Shown here: positions 38,428 through 53,656 of the stretch, piece by piece
How positions within the stretch are numbered: position 1 is the stretch's first letter
Layout of the letters: each line of letters opens with the position of its first letter
DNA from: an uncultured Microbulbifer sp.
Lineage (GTDB): Bacteria > Pseudomonadota > Gammaproteobacteria > Pseudomonadales > Cellvibrionaceae
NCBI RefSeq assembly: GCF_947489355.1
Contig: NZ_CANLDD010000001.1
Coordinates: 186,001-250,000 of the forward strand
DNA length: 64,000 nucleotides
Direction: 5' to 3'
Translations under genes and position numbers: made by a program
Notes under the pieces: generated by a model
The model's database searches: none
Told to the model about the DNA's origin: nothing
The model's input: the letters and a program-made list of their open reading frames with translations, nothing else

Positions 38428-39531
38428 ATGACCGAATCACTGCTCCTTGAACTTGCCAACCTGATCAAACACTGGGGGCGGGAGTTGGGTTTTCAGCAAA
38501 TTGGCATCACCGATTGCCAGCTTGAGGAAGACGGCGAGCGCCTGCGTGCCTGGATAGACGCGGGCTACCATGGGGATATGGCGTGGATGGGTGCCCATGG
38601 TGAAAAGCGCTGGCGTCCGGAGTTATTGGAGGCGGGCACCTTACGCGTCATCTGCGCCCGCCTCGACTACCTGCCTCCGGATACACGGCCGATTGAAGTG
38701 CTCAGGGATTCCAGCAAGGCCTACGTCTCCCGCTACGCCAATGGCCGCGATTACCACAAACTGATTCGCAAGCGCCTGGCCACCCTGGCTAGGAAAATCG
38801 ATTCTTTCTGCGCCGAACAGGGTATCGACTCCAAGGGGCGCGCCTTTACCGACAGTGCCCCGGTGATGGAGCGCGCCCTGGCCAGGAAGGCCGGCCTCGG
38901 CTGGGTGGGCAAGAACTGCCTGATTATCAACCCCAAGGCAGGCTCCTTTTTCTTTCTCGGCGAGATCTATACCAACCTGCCACTGCCGGTGGATACCAGC
39001 GGTGAGGACGACCAGTGCGGAGACTGTGTCGCCTGCCTCAAGGTGTGCCCCACCGATGCCTTTATCGGCCCCCGCACGCTGGATGCGCGCCGCTGCATTT
39101 CTTACCTGACCATTGAGAATGGGGGACCGATACCGGAGGCACTTCGCGAACCGATGGGCAATCGGGTGTTCGGCTGTGACGACTGCCAGACGATCTGCCC
39201 CTGGAACAAGTTCGCCAAGCCCACCGCCGAGCGGGACTTCCACCCGCGCCACGGCCTGGATAACGGCGAACTGCTCAAGCTGTTTGTCTGGACGGAGGCG
39301 GAGTTCCTGCGCAAGACCGAAGGCTCCCCCATTCGTCGTATCGGTTACGAGCGCTGGCAGCGCAACCTGGCAGTGGCCCTAGGCAATGGAGAATCCAGCG
39401 TTGCAGTAGTTGATGTTCTGGAGCAGGCGCGAAAAACCGCCACGCCACTGGTGCTGGAGCATATCGACTGGGCCCTGGCGCGGTTGCGCAGCGGGCGTAG
39501 GCGCAAACGCAAAATCAAGCGCGCACCCTGA
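38428..39531 (+). CDS. queG: epoxyqueuosine reductase QueG
   Basis: A 367-residue QueG. It has two [4Fe-4S] ferredoxin-like clusters: CGDCVACLKVCP and the later C of RRCISYLTIE, with CDDCQTICPW. The N-terminal cobalamin-binding domain includes GYHGDMAWM, SRYANGRDYHKLIRKRL and DSAPVMERALARKAGLGWVGKN. It reduces epoxyqueuosine to queuosine in tRNA, using cobalamin. The Arg/Lys-rich tail (RRRKRKIKR) may help bind tRNA. The gene is rightward and stands alone, converging with orn 24 bases away. Confidence 0.97.
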   Translation: MTESLLLELANLIKHWGRELGFQQIGITDCQLEEDGERLRAWIDAGYHGDMAWMGAHGEKRWRPELLEAGTLRVICARLDYLPPDTRPIEVLRDSSKAYVSRYANGRDYHKLIRKRLATLARKIDSFCAEQGIDSKGRAFTDSAPVMERALARKAGLGWVGKNCLIINPKAGSFFFLGEIYTNLPLPVDTSGEDDQCGDCVACLKVCPTDAFIGPRTLDARRCISYLTIENGGPIPEALREPMGNRVFGCDDCQTICPWNKFAKPTAERDFHPRHGLDNGELLKLFVWTEAEFLRKTEGSPIRRIGYERWQRNLAVALGNGESSVAVVDVLEQARKTATPLVLEHIDWALARLRSGRRRKRKIKRAP

Positions 39532-39555
39532 CAAAACGCGCTGCGGTACACAGGG

Positions 39556-40095
39556 CTAGAGGCGGAAAAAAGTCTCGCGGTAGTGGCGCAGTTCCTCGAT
39601 GGAATCGCGAATATCATCGAGGGCCAGGTGGCTGCTGTGCTTTTTTATGCCCTCGAGCACATCCGGACGCCAGCGCCTGGCCAACTCTTTCACCGAACTG
39701 ACATCCAAATTGCGATAGTGAAAATAGGATTCCAGCTGCGGCATATATTTGACCAGAAAGCGGCGATCCTGGCCGATGGAATTACCGCACATGGGCGAGG
39801 CGCCCTCCGGCACCCAGTGGCGCAGGAATTCTAGGGTTTCCCGCTCCGCCTCCCGCTCGCAAATCGTCGACGCCTTAACCCGCGCCATCAGGCCGGAGCC
39901 GCCGTGCTGCTCGGTATTCCACTCATCCATGGCCTCCAGCAGCGCATCGCTCTGGTGAACCACCAGGGCCGGGCCCTCAGCGAGAATTTTGAGCCGCGCA
40001 TCGGTCACAATGGTCGCGATCTCGATAATACGCTCTCTCTCCGGATCGAGGCCGGTCATCTCCAGATCAATCCAGATCAGGTTGTTCTGATCCAC
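39556..40095 (-). CDS. orn: oligoribonuclease
   Basis: A 179-residue DEDDh exonuclease that degrades 2-5 nt RNAs and pGpG, the end product of c-di-GMP breakdown. Motifs are [10 protein letters not shown] (ExoI), [13 protein letters not shown] (ExoII) and [14 protein letters not shown] (ExoIII with the catalytic His). The GTG at 40095 has GAGGAG six bases upstream and gives the normal length; a TTG at 40122 would add nine residues. It is divergent from rsgA, the usual gammaproteobacterial neighbour. Confidence 0.97.
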   Translation of the reverse strand: MDQNNLIWIDLEMTGLDPERERIIEIATIVTDARLKILAEGPALVVHQSDALLEAMDEWNTEQHGGSGLMARVKASTICEREAERETLEFLRHWVPEGASPMCGNSIGQDRRFLVKYMPQLESYFHYRNLDVSSVKELARRWRPDVLEGIKKHSSHLALDDIRDSIEELRHYRETFFRL

Positions 40096-40180
40096 AGGGG
40101 TCTCCTCAAACTTTCCGCGCAAGTTACCCTACCTACCCGCCAATAGCTATAATCCGCCGCTGATCCCCAGGTACCAGTGC

Positions 40181-41215
40181 ATGAGTAAACGCAAATTGAA
40201 CCGGCGCCAGCAGTGGCGCATTGCCAAGGCCCAACAGGAGCGCGAAGCGCGCGCGCACAAGCGCGGTCAGTCCGCGGAGCAGGCCCTGGAGCACGATCGC
40301 CTGGGCCCGGAGCAAACCGGCCTGGTGATTGTCAATTACGGCACCCAGATCCTGGTGGAGAGCGACAGTAATCCGTCTCTGCGCCAACGCTGCCACCTGC
40401 GCGCCAACATCGACACCCTGGTGACCGGGGACCGAGTCGCCTGGCGCCCGGCCAGTAGCGATAGCGGCTGCGGCGTTATCGGTGCGTGCCTGCCACGCAC
40501 ATCAGAATTGCAGCGCCCGGATCGCTATGGCGACCTGAAAACCATAGCCGCCAATATCGATCGCATTGTCATTGTGATAGCGCCCTATCCCGAGCCCTTC
40601 GCCAATGCCATCGACCGCTACCTGGTCGCTGCGGAAACCACCGGCATTGCGCCCATTCTGCTACTGAACAAGATCGACCTGATCGACGGCAGCAACCGCG
40701 AGACCCTGGAAGCGCTGCTGGCGCCCTACCCCGACCTGGGCTACCCGGTGCTGAGACTCTCCACCAAAACTGGCGAAGGCCTGTCCCGGTTACTGGAGGC
40801 CCTGGCTCAAGGTAGCAGTGTTTTTGTGGGTCAGTCCGGCGTTGGGAAGTCGTCACTGGTGAATGCACTGCTCCCTGGCGCCGGCGCACACACTGGCATG
40901 CTCTCAGAAGCCACCCAGAAGGGCACCCACACCACCACCGCGGCGGAATTGTTTCACCTGCCCAGTGGCGGCAATCTGATAGACTCCCCCGGTATCCGCG
41001 AGTTTGGTCTCTGGCACCTGGAAGAGGCGGCATTGTTGGAGGGATTCGTTGAGTTCCGCCCCTTTATCGGCCACTGCCGCTTTCGCGACTGCCGCCACCA
41101 GGGAGAACCCGACTGCGCTATCCGCGCCGCACTGGCCAATGGGGAGATTAGCGAGCGGCGTATGAACAGTTTTTTGCACCTGCGCAACAGCCTGGCATCG
41201 GAGAATAAGTGTTGA
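40181..41215 (+). CDS. rsgA: small-subunit ribosome biogenesis GTPase RsgA
   Basis: A 344-residue circularly permuted GTPase. It has a basic N-terminus (MSKRKLNRRQQWRIAKAQ), an OB-fold, then G4 LLNKIDLID, G1 GQSGVGKSSLVNALLP and G3 DSPGIREFGL. The C-terminal zinc knuckle is CRFRDCRHQGEPDC. It checks the decoding centre of maturing 30S subunits. The last seven bases overlap the following rhodanese gene, so these two and probably psd are co-transcribed. Confidence 0.97.
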   Translation: MSKRKLNRRQQWRIAKAQQEREARAHKRGQSAEQALEHDRLGPEQTGLVIVNYGTQILVESDSNPSLRQRCHLRANIDTLVTGDRVAWRPASSDSGCGVIGACLPRTSELQRPDRYGDLKTIAANIDRIVIVIAPYPEPFANAIDRYLVAAETTGIAPILLLNKIDLIDGSNRETLEALLAPYPDLGYPVLRLSTKTGEGLSRLLEALAQGSSVFVGQSGVGKSSLVNALLPGAGAHTGMLSEATQKGTHTTTAAELFHLPSGGNLIDSPGIREFGLWHLEEAALLEGFVEFRPFIGHCRFRDCRHQGEPDCAIRAALANGEISERRMNSFLHLRNSLASENKC

Positions 41216-42006
41216 ACCTGATAATGGAGGCGGAAGACCTCGCCGCCGAGCTGGAGCACGAGGCGCTGCTGGTCGTCGATCTCAGTGCCTCCCAGAACTA
41301 CCTGAACGGCCATATTCCCGGTGCCCTGCACCTGTCATTCCAGGCCCTGATGGCCGGCACACCGCCGGCACCGGGCAAACTGCCGGACCTGGATCAACTG
41401 ACCCGTGTATTTCGCGCCATTGGTCTACGCCCCGAAACGCATGTGGTGGCCTGCGATGACGAAGGCGGTGGCTGGGCCGGGCGCTTCCTGTGGACCCTGG
41501 AAGTCATCGGCCATCACAACTACAGCTATTTGAACGGTGGCATGCGCGCCTGGTGCGGCGCCGGCCTGCCCCTTGCCACCGAGAAGCCGCAGGTCACGCC
41601 CAGTGAAATCGATCTCTCGATCAACACCGCCGCGATCATGGATGCCCAACAGATTCAAGCACAACTGGGCAACCCTGACTTCCTCGTGTGGGATGCACGC
41701 TCGCCGCAGGAGTACCGTGGCGAGCGGGTCCTGGCCATGAAAGGCGGGCATATTCCCGGCGCCATCAACTGCGAGTGGACCCAGCTTATGGACTCTCAGC
41801 GCGACCTGCGTATACGTACCGATGCGCGGGCGTTTCTCGCGAAGCTGGGGATCGATAACAAACACACAATTGTCACCCACTGCCAGAGTCACCACCGTTC
41901 CGGCTTTACCTGGCTGGTAGGCACATCCCTGGGCTTGGATATCCGTGCCTATCCCGGTTCCTGGAGCGAATGGGGTAATCTGCCCGATACCCCGGTAGAA
42001 CCCTAA
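41209..42006 (+). CDS. two-domain rhodanese-type sulfurtransferase
   Basis: A 265-residue protein with tandem rhodanese domains. The N-terminal domain (about 1-125) has [19 protein letters not shown] and [25 protein letters not shown]. The C-terminal domain (about 140-260) has [26 protein letters not shown] and the active-site loop [10 protein letters not shown] with the catalytic Cys. This matches thiosulfate/3-mercaptopyruvate sulfurtransferases, but the CQSHHR loop does not let me say which donor it uses. The GTG at 41209 has GGAG five bases ahead and lies inside the rsgA 3' end. It lies 26 bases before psd, as in Pseudomonas relatives. Confidence 0.92.
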   Translation: MLNLIMEAEDLAAELEHEALLVVDLSASQNYLNGHIPGALHLSFQALMAGTPPAPGKLPDLDQLTRVFRAIGLRPETHVVACDDEGGGWAGRFLWTLEVIGHHNYSYLNGGMRAWCGAGLPLATEKPQVTPSEIDLSINTAAIMDAQQIQAQLGNPDFLVWDARSPQEYRGERVLAMKGGHIPGAINCEWTQLMDSQRDLRIRTDARAFLAKLGIDNKHTIVTHCQSHHRSGFTWLVGTSLGLDIRAYPGSWSEWGNLPDTPVEP

Positions 42007-42032
42007 ACACCACTGAAAACTCTTGTCATTCT

Positions 42033-42905
42033 ATGCATCCAAAACTTTTTGCCGCACTGCAGTACCTGGCCCCGCAGCACGCCCTGTCCCGCGCTGCCGG
42101 CTGGCTGGCAGACACCGAAATCAAATTGATCAAAGACCCTTTTACCCGCTGGTTCGTGGAAAAGTACGGCGTCAATATGCGGGAGGCGAAGGAAACCGAC
42201 TGCACCGCCTATCGCACCTTTAACGATTTCTTCACCCGCGCATTGAAAGAAGACGCACGCCCTATTGTCACTGGCGAACACAGTCTCGCCTGCCCGGCAG
42301 ATGGCGCCATCAGCCAGCTGGGCAGTATTCACGATGACCGCATATTCCAGGCCAAGGGACACGATTACAGCCTGCTGGAACTGGTGGGTGGGGACCCGGA
42401 ACTGGCGGCGCAATTTAACCACGGCCATTTCGCTACGGTTTACCTGTCGCCCAAGGATTACCACCGGGTACATATGCCGATTGCCGGTACCCTGCGCAGC
42501 ATGACCTATGTGCCGGGCCAGCTGTTCTCAGTCAACACAGTGACCGCAGAAAACGTGCCGCGCCTATTTGCCCGCAATGAGCGCCTGGTGTGTCTATTCG
42601 ATACCGCCGCCGGCCCCATGGCCATGATCCTGGTGGGTGCCATGATCGTCGCCGGCATCGAGACCGTGTGGGCGGGCCAGGTAACCCCGCACAGGCGCGA
42701 TGTTCGCATCAGCCACTATCTCAACAATGCACCAATCCACCTGGAAAAAGGCCAGGAGATGGGGCGCTTTAAACTGGGCTCGACAGTCATCATGCTGTTC
42801 GGTGCAGACCGGGTGTGCTGGCTAGACACTCTGGAAGCAGAATCTCTGGTGCATATGGGTGCGCATTTCGGCAACCTTATCACCCACAAGGACCGGGCTT
42901 TGTAA
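42033..42905 (+). CDS. psd: phosphatidylserine decarboxylase
   Basis: A 290-residue pyruvoyl-dependent enzyme that makes phosphatidylethanolamine at the inner membrane. The self-cleavage site LGST lies in [11 protein letters not shown] near residue 250, giving beta and alpha chains. Other family segments are [48 protein letters not shown] and VTPHRRD. It is the last gene of rsgA-rhodanese-psd and converges with the HD-GYP gene 51 bases away; no clear terminator is seen in that short gap. Confidence 0.97.
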   Translation: MHPKLFAALQYLAPQHALSRAAGWLADTEIKLIKDPFTRWFVEKYGVNMREAKETDCTAYRTFNDFFTRALKEDARPIVTGEHSLACPADGAISQLGSIHDDRIFQAKGHDYSLLELVGGDPELAAQFNHGHFATVYLSPKDYHRVHMPIAGTLRSMTYVPGQLFSVNTVTAENVPRLFARNERLVCLFDTAAGPMAMILVGAMIVAGIETVWAGQVTPHRRDVRISHYLNNAPIHLEKGQEMGRFKLGSTVIMLFGADRVCWLDTLEAESLVHMGAHFGNLITHKDRAL

Positions 42906-42956
42906 ACGGGAGGTTGTTCTCGCCAATATGGCCTACACAGGCTGTAAAAAGCCCGG

Positions 42957-44303
42957 CTAGTTTGCCAGGCGCGAGATAAGCCGGGACAGTTGCCCGCCGC
43001 CCCTGAACAGGTAGTGGTCCCGCACAGCAGCGGTATCCACCTGGGGATAAGCACCGGGTTCTATATCCCGCAAAATACGGACTTTTTCCCGGGCACCCAT
43101 TTTGCCCCGCTCAATCAGCTTCTCTGCGCGGTCTTCGGCGGCAGCCAGGTCAAACAGGCGCGGCTTGCTCAGCTGGCGCTTGTGGCCATCCAGAATAATC
43201 ATCACCTTGGGTCTGAGGCGCCGGCCGTAATTTTGCTCCACCACCACGCCAACCTCTCCAGTGGAAAGCTCCACCTGGGTGCCGGTGGGGTATAGCCCGA
43301 TCGCCTGGATAAACTCGACCACCAGCTGTTCCTGATAAGCGATGCCACGCAAATCGTAGAGTTGCGCCACCGCGCGGGACGGCGCTATGGACTGGCCGGC
43401 ACCGCGCGGGTTGGTGGCCTCATCGTAGAAGGTCACGATCCCGCACAGGCGCGACAGTACCGGAATCCTGTCGCCGCGCAAGCCGGCGGGGTAGCCGCTG
43501 CCGTCGTGGCGCTCGCAATGACCCTGCACAACACGGATCACCTCGGGATCTATTTGCGCATCTGTGGCCAGCAATTGCACACTGTGTTGAACAAATTTGC
43601 GGTATTCCAGTTCGCTGCGGGGATTCCGTTGCTGCATTTGCAGTATTTCTCTGGCGATAGACAGCTTACCCACGTCCTTGAGCAGCGTGGCCACACCCAG
43701 CCTTACCAGCGCCCGCCGCGCCAGGCCGATATGGCGGCCAAACACTACCGCCCAGATGCTGGCGCGCACCGAGTGGCTATAGGTGTGTTCATCCCTATGC
43801 CGCACCCGCGCCAGCCAGGTGAAGGCATCCGGGCTGCGCAACACGCTCTCGACCAGGTCTTCCACCACCCGGTTTACCTGCCTCAGCGGTAGTGGGCGAT
43901 TGCTGGCCACCAGTGCCATCACTTCCCCCATACCCTGCAGTATCTGCCCGTACAGCTTGCGCGCATTGCCGGCCTCGCGCCGGGCCGGTTGCGGCGGCGG
44001 GTAGGCCCCGTGCGCAATAGCCACAGGGCGACAGGGGATAACAACACGGGAAGCGGCCCGGTCTTGTCTGCCGCAACTGCCGCCTAGGAGACGACGAAGA
44101 GTGGCACCGGCACTGCCTACGGTCTTGTGCATATCCACATAGACATAGCGGCAGTATTTTTGCAGCTGGCGAATCTCCTCCAAATCGCGAATATAAAAGC
44201 CCTGCAGAGCAAAGGGCGTTCGAGCCCAGGGCCTGTCGAGCCTGGAAACAAACATGCCGCGCTGGAGGTCACCGACGGAAATTTTTGCCTGTTCGATTGC
44301 CAC
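42957..44303 (-). CDS. DUF3391/HD-GYP protein with degenerate metal-binding site
   Basis: A 448-residue protein. An N-terminal DUF3391-like region (ISVGDLQRGMFVSRLDRPW) and a Pro/Arg-rich linker precede an HD-GYP domain (about 150-345). HD-GYP enzymes hydrolyse c-di-GMP at a bi- or trinuclear metal site. Here the HD dyad reads KD (LLKDVGK, K209-D210), the HHE motif reads HCE (residues 262-264 of GHCERHDGSGYP), and the later Asp of VAD.YDA.T is Thr (GIVTFYDEAT). His177 and His240 remain. The GYP loop is intact. Catalysis is probably weak or lost, so it may be a c-di-GMP sensor or a scaffold. A C-terminal ~100-residue domain follows. The start is a GTG. Confidence 0.88.
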   Translation of the reverse strand: MAIEQAKISVGDLQRGMFVSRLDRPWARTPFALQGFYIRDLEEIRQLQKYCRYVYVDMHKTVGSAGATLRRLLGGSCGRQDRAASRVVIPCRPVAIAHGAYPPPQPARREAGNARKLYGQILQGMGEVMALVASNRPLPLRQVNRVVEDLVESVLRSPDAFTWLARVRHRDEHTYSHSVRASIWAVVFGRHIGLARRALVRLGVATLLKDVGKLSIAREILQMQQRNPRSELEYRKFVQHSVQLLATDAQIDPEVIRVVQGHCERHDGSGYPAGLRGDRIPVLSRLCGIVTFYDEATNPRGAGQSIAPSRAVAQLYDLRGIAYQEQLVVEFIQAIGLYPTGTQVELSTGEVGVVVEQNYGRRLRPKVMIILDGHKRQLSKPRLFDLAAAEDRAEKLIERGKMGAREKVRILRDIEPGAYPQVDTAAVRDHYLFRGGGQLSRLISRLAN

Positions 44304-44357
44304 TTGGAGAGGTGCCGACCACTGTGAAAATTGGCTGTAACGCGCCCAGAAGAACCG

Positions 44358-44385
44358 CCAGAGTGCAACAGCCGGAACACTCTGG
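44358..44385. repeat. inverted repeat between hemE and the HD-GYP gene
   Basis: CCAGAGTG at 44358-44365 and CACTCTGG at 44378-44385 form a perfect 8-bp stem with a 12-base loop. It lies about 90 bases after the hemE stop and 55 bases ahead of the HD-GYP start. No T-run follows on either strand, so it is a weak terminator candidate at best and could be an operator. Confidence 0.4.
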
Positions 44386-44475
44386 ACAAGTGTCTCTTTA
44401 TATCATGGAGAGATATTGACGAGCACCCGCCAAAAGTGGGACTGCGCTCACAGACTCAGACACTGGTTGTCACCG

Positions 44476-45555
44476 TTATGCATGGTATTTTGCCGAAAGC
44501 GTCACCACTGCCTCAATCATGGCGCCGGCGTGGACCGGGTCGACTTTCGGGGTAATACCATGACCGAGGTTGAAAACGTGGCCGCTGCCGTGACCGAACG
44601 CCTCCAGGATTAGCGCGACTTCCCGGCGGATGCGCTCGGGTCCGGCAAAGAGGACCGACGGGTCCAGGTTACCCTGCAGAGCCACCCGTCCGCCCACGCG
44701 GGCGCGGGCGTTGCCGATATCGGTGGTCCAATCAAGACCCAGGGCCTCTGCACCGGTTTCCGCCATCGCCTCCAACCACTGGCCACCGCCCTTGGTGAAC
44801 AGGATGGCAGGCACGCGGCGACCCTCGCTCTCCTTGATCAAGCCACGCAGGATACGCGCCATATATTGCAGGGAAAACTCGCGATAGGCCCTGTGGCTCA
44901 AAGTCCCCCCCCAGGTATCAAAAATTTGTACAGCCTGGGCACCTGCACGAATCTGTGCGTTCAGGTAATCAGTGACAGAGTCGGCCAGTACTGACAGCAG
45001 CCGGTGCATCAATTCAGGACGGTTGTAGAGCATTTCCTTACAGCGGGCAAAATCCCTGCTGGAGCCGCCCTCAATCATGTAAGTAGCCAGGGTCCAGGGG
45101 CTGCCGGAGAAGCCAATCAGCGGTACGCGCCCGTTCAGTTCGCGGCGAATGCTGGTCACGGCGTTCATCACATAGTCCAGATCGCGCGCACTGTTCAACA
45201 CTTCCAGGTTCTCGATATCCGCAGCACTGCGCAGGGGCTTGTGGAATTTGGGCCCTTCGCCCTCGGCAAAATAGAGGCCGAGGCCCATGGCATCGGGAAT
45301 GGTGAGGATATCGGAGAACAGGATCGCCGCATCCAGGGGATAACGCTCCAGTGGCTGCAGGGTCACTTCACAGGCCAGCTCGGTATTGCGGCACAGGTCC
45401 ATAAAGCTACCGGCTTCGGCGCGGCTGGCGCGATACTCCGGCAGATAGCGGCCCGCCTGGCGCATCATCCACACCGGCGTTCGATCCACGGGCAGGCGCA
45501 GCAGGGCGCGGAGGAAACGGTCATTTTTTAATTCGGGCAATTTGGTATCAGACAT
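44476..45555 (-). CDS. hemE: uroporphyrinogen decarboxylase
   Basis: A 359-residue HemE, which removes four acetate carboxyls from uroporphyrinogen III in the haem pathway. Diagnostic segments are [26 protein letters not shown]-like [66 protein letters not shown] and [12 protein letters not shown] 45555 ([12 protein letters not shown]) gives the normal N-terminus; the frame continues 64 codons upstream without homology. It lies downstream of gltBD with a 160-base gap, the same order as in Pseudomonas. Confidence 0.97.
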   Translation of the reverse strand: MSDTKLPELKNDRFLRALLRLPVDRTPVWMMRQAGRYLPEYRASRAEAGSFMDLCRNTELACEVTLQPLERYPLDAAILFSDILTIPDAMGLGLYFAEGEGPKFHKPLRSAADIENLEVLNSARDLDYVMNAVTSIRRELNGRVPLIGFSGSPWTLATYMIEGGSSRDFARCKEMLYNRPELMHRLLSVLADSVTDYLNAQIRAGAQAVQIFDTWGGTLSHRAYREFSLQYMARILRGLIKESEGRRVPAILFTKGGGQWLEAMAETGAEALGLDWTTDIGNARARVGGRVALQGNLDPSVLFAGPERIRREVALILEAFGHGSGHVFNLGHGITPKVDPVHAGAMIEAVVTLSAKYHA

Positions 45556-45715
45556 AGGCACACTGAATGGGTTAAAAAAGCGCCATTGTACCGGGGGCGG
45601 GGCCACGATAAACAGGGTGGCAAAAATATAGCGGAGTGCAGCCTTGAATGGGTAGGGAAGCGCAATAAAAGGGCGATAGTGGGGGGAGCGGTCCCCTGCG
45701 AACAGCTGGAGCCGA

Positions 45716-51611
<5,896 letters not shown>

Positions 51612-51741
51612 AGAACTCCTCGTCACTATCGATTACGGAACCACAGGCACGGACGACTCCAGACCTGTCATGGGCAAAAAAATGCGCTTGAATCCCGCTG
51701 CGCTCTCCTGCAATCCCCAGCCAGATAGAAGCTCCTGGGAT

Positions 51742-51780
51742 AAAAAAAGCCCTCTGCTGGGGCTTTCTTTTTTTCTTTTT
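51742..51780. terminator. bidirectional intrinsic terminator between aroB and gltB
   Basis: AAAGCCC (51746-51752) pairs with GGGCTTT (51760-51766) around a 7-base loop. It has a run of A on the left and T-rich runs on the right, so it can terminate on both strands. For leftward transcription it would end the pil-aroKB transcript. Because it may lie between the gltB promoter and gltB, it could also attenuate gltB. Confidence 0.7.
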
Positions 51781-51859
51781 TGTGGCGGTTTTTTCACCCA
51801 ACCATTCTTCATAGGGGCGCGCAATAGTACTTCCATGTCACTGTATTTTCAACATTTTA

Positions 51860-51874
51860 CAGATTATTAATCTG
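51860..51874. promoter_or_regulatory. 15-bp perfect palindrome upstream of gltB (candidate operator)
   Basis: CAGATTATTAATCTG is a perfect 7-bp inverted repeat around a central T, in the AT-rich tract about 250 bases ahead of the gltB start. Its size and symmetry suit a dimeric repressor or activator. The regulator cannot be named from sequence. Confidence 0.4.
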
Positions 51875-51961
51875 CCAAGTTAAATCAAGTCAGACTTATC
51901 TTCTATTGAGATCATTTTCTGTTATTCATTTCTCTCGCTATGGGCCATATCGGGGGAATCA

Positions 51962-53047
51962 TCACCTCACCCCGCAGTTTTTTAGCGCATCTATCACTTT
52001 TTCCCTCGGTGTGTCTTCTGCCACACTGGCTTCGCCAAGCGCCTTCAGCACCACCAGGCGCAGCCTCCCATTCACCACTTTCTTGTCTAACGCCATGGCT
52101 TGCAGAAAGTCCGTAACGGTCATCTCCGCGGGGGGCCGCTGTGGGAGCCGGGCCTTGCGCAGAAGGCTCCCCAGCCGCCCGAGCAGGTTGTTATCGACAC
52201 TGCCACACAGTCGCGACAGCTCCAGTGCCAGGACCATACCAACTGCGACCGCTTCACCGTGAAGCCAGGCGCCGTAGCCCTGCACCGTCTCAATCGCGTG
52301 GCCAAAGGTATGGCCAAAATTCAATATGGCACGGCGTCCGGACTCGCGCTCGTCACTGGCGACCACTGCCGCCTTATCCCGGCAGCATCGATCAACGGCA
52401 TAAGCCAGGATGGCTGCATCGCGTTGCAACAGAGCATCCATATTGGTCTCGAGCCAATGAAAAAACGGCGCGTCACAGATCAAACCGTATTTGATGACCT
52501 CCGCAATACCGGCGGAAAACTCCCTGTCGGGCAGGGTGGTCAGAGTATCCGTATCCGCCAGTACCAGGCGAGGCTGGTAAAAGGCGCCGATCATATTCTT
52601 CCCCAACGGGTGATTGACGCCGGTCTTACCGCCAACTGAGGAATCCACGAGCGCGAGCAGAGTCGTGGGTATCTGGATAAAATCCACCCCGCGCTGATAA
52701 CAGGCGGCGGCAAAACCACACATATCTCCGACCACACCGCCGCCAAGGGCAATCAGGGTGGTGGTGCGGTTGTGGCGTTTCTCCAAAAGAATATCGAAGA
52801 TACGGTTAACCGTATTCAGGGTCTTGTAGGACTCGCCATCAGGCAACTCGATAACATCCAACTTATCGAAGCCGGGCAGACCTTTGAGCAGCCGGGCCAG
52901 ATACAGGGGCGCAACCGTCTCATTGGTCACCACACAGACCTGGCGACCGCGAATTGAGGGCAGCAAATACTGTGCATCTCCAAGGAGTTTCGAGCCGATG
53001 ATAATGGGGTAGCTGCGCGCCCCCAGGGCTACATTCAGGCTGTGCAT
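51962..53047 (-). CDS. aroB: 3-dehydroquinate synthase
   Basis: A 361-residue AroB, which cyclises DAHP to 3-dehydroquinate in the shikimate pathway. NAD-binding and catalytic segments are [111 protein letters not shown] and [13 protein letters not shown] 53047 (MHSLNVALG) is the usual start. It follows aroK by 84 bases and ends the pilM-aroB operon. Confidence 0.97.
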   Translation of the reverse strand: MHSLNVALGARSYPIIIGSKLLGDAQYLLPSIRGRQVCVVTNETVAPLYLARLLKGLPGFDKLDVIELPDGESYKTLNTVNRIFDILLEKRHNRTTTLIALGGGVVGDMCGFAAACYQRGVDFIQIPTTLLALVDSSVGGKTGVNHPLGKNMIGAFYQPRLVLADTDTLTTLPDREFSAGIAEVIKYGLICDAPFFHWLETNMDALLQRDAAILAYAVDRCCRDKAAVVASDERESGRRAILNFGHTFGHAIETVQGYGAWLHGEAVAVGMVLALELSRLCGSVDNNLLGRLGSLLRKARLPQRPPAEMTVTDFLQAMALDKKVVNGRLRLVVLKALGEASVAEDTPREKVIDALKNCGVR

Positions 53048-53131
53048 GGTGCTCTCTTTTCCGTCAGTTCGAATCTGACACCGTAAAGGGGAATTAAACG
53101 AAGCGCACTTTAGCACAGAGTGCCCGCGGCG

Positions 53132-53656
53132 TTATTGGCAGAGAAAGTCCTGTAGGCGTTCGGCCACCAGAACGGAAGCCTGTTTGGGATTGAGGTGGTC
53201 GGTAGTGCAGATCACGTCTGCCACCTCGCGATAGAGGGGCTCGCGCTCCCGCAGTATCTCTTCAATACGCTTGCGTGGATCGGGGACATACAGGAGCGGG
53301 CGATTGGCATTTTTTGAAGTGCGTTCGAGCAGTTGCTCCACACCGGCCTGCAGATAGGCAACATGGCCGCACTTTTTCAGCATCCGCCGGTTTTCTGCCA
53401 GCAGTACTATACCGCCACCAGTGCCAATCACCTGGCAAACTCCGTGACACAGCTCCTTGAGCACGTCACTTTCCCGCCGACGAAATCCCGCCTCTCCTTC
53501 CACATCGAAGATCCAGGGAATATCCGCCCCGGTGCGCTCTTCCAGCACCTTGTCGGTATCGGCAAACGGCAGCCGCAATTGTGCTGCCAGCAATTTACCG
53601 ATAGTGGATTTGCCTGCCCCCATAGGGCCGACTAAAAAAATGGAGCGGTTGATCAC
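53132..53656 (-). CDS. aroK: shikimate kinase
   Basis: A 174-residue AroK, which phosphorylates shikimate. The P-loop GPMGAGKST, the DTDKVLEERTGADIPWIFDVEGEAGFRRRE substrate loop, TGGGIVL and the NRPLL lid segment are present. It starts with GTG, overlapping the pilQ stop (GTGA) by four bases. The placement after pilQ is standard in Pseudomonas-type genomes. Confidence 0.96.
   Translation of the reverse strand: MINRSIFLVGPMGAGKSTIGKLLAAQLRLPFADTDKVLEERTGADIPWIFDVEGEAGFRRRESDVLKELCHGVCQVIGTGGGIVLLAENRRMLKKCGHVAYLQAGVEQLLERTSKNANRPLLYVPDPRKRIEEILREREPLYREVADVICTTDHLNPKQASVLVAERLQDFLCQ

Larger units (their letters stand above)
51612..51961 (-). promoter_or_regulatory. 350-bp gltB upstream region, no gene
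   Basis: The gap between gltB and the aroB 3' end contains no gene. The half nearest gltB (51612-51741) is GC-balanced and shows no convincing promoter boxes. Beyond the hairpin at 51742-51780, bases 51830-51930 are AT-rich and hold a 15-bp perfect palindrome, which looks more promoter-like. If transcription starts there, gltB has a leader of roughly 200 bases that includes the hairpin. Confidence 0.45.
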
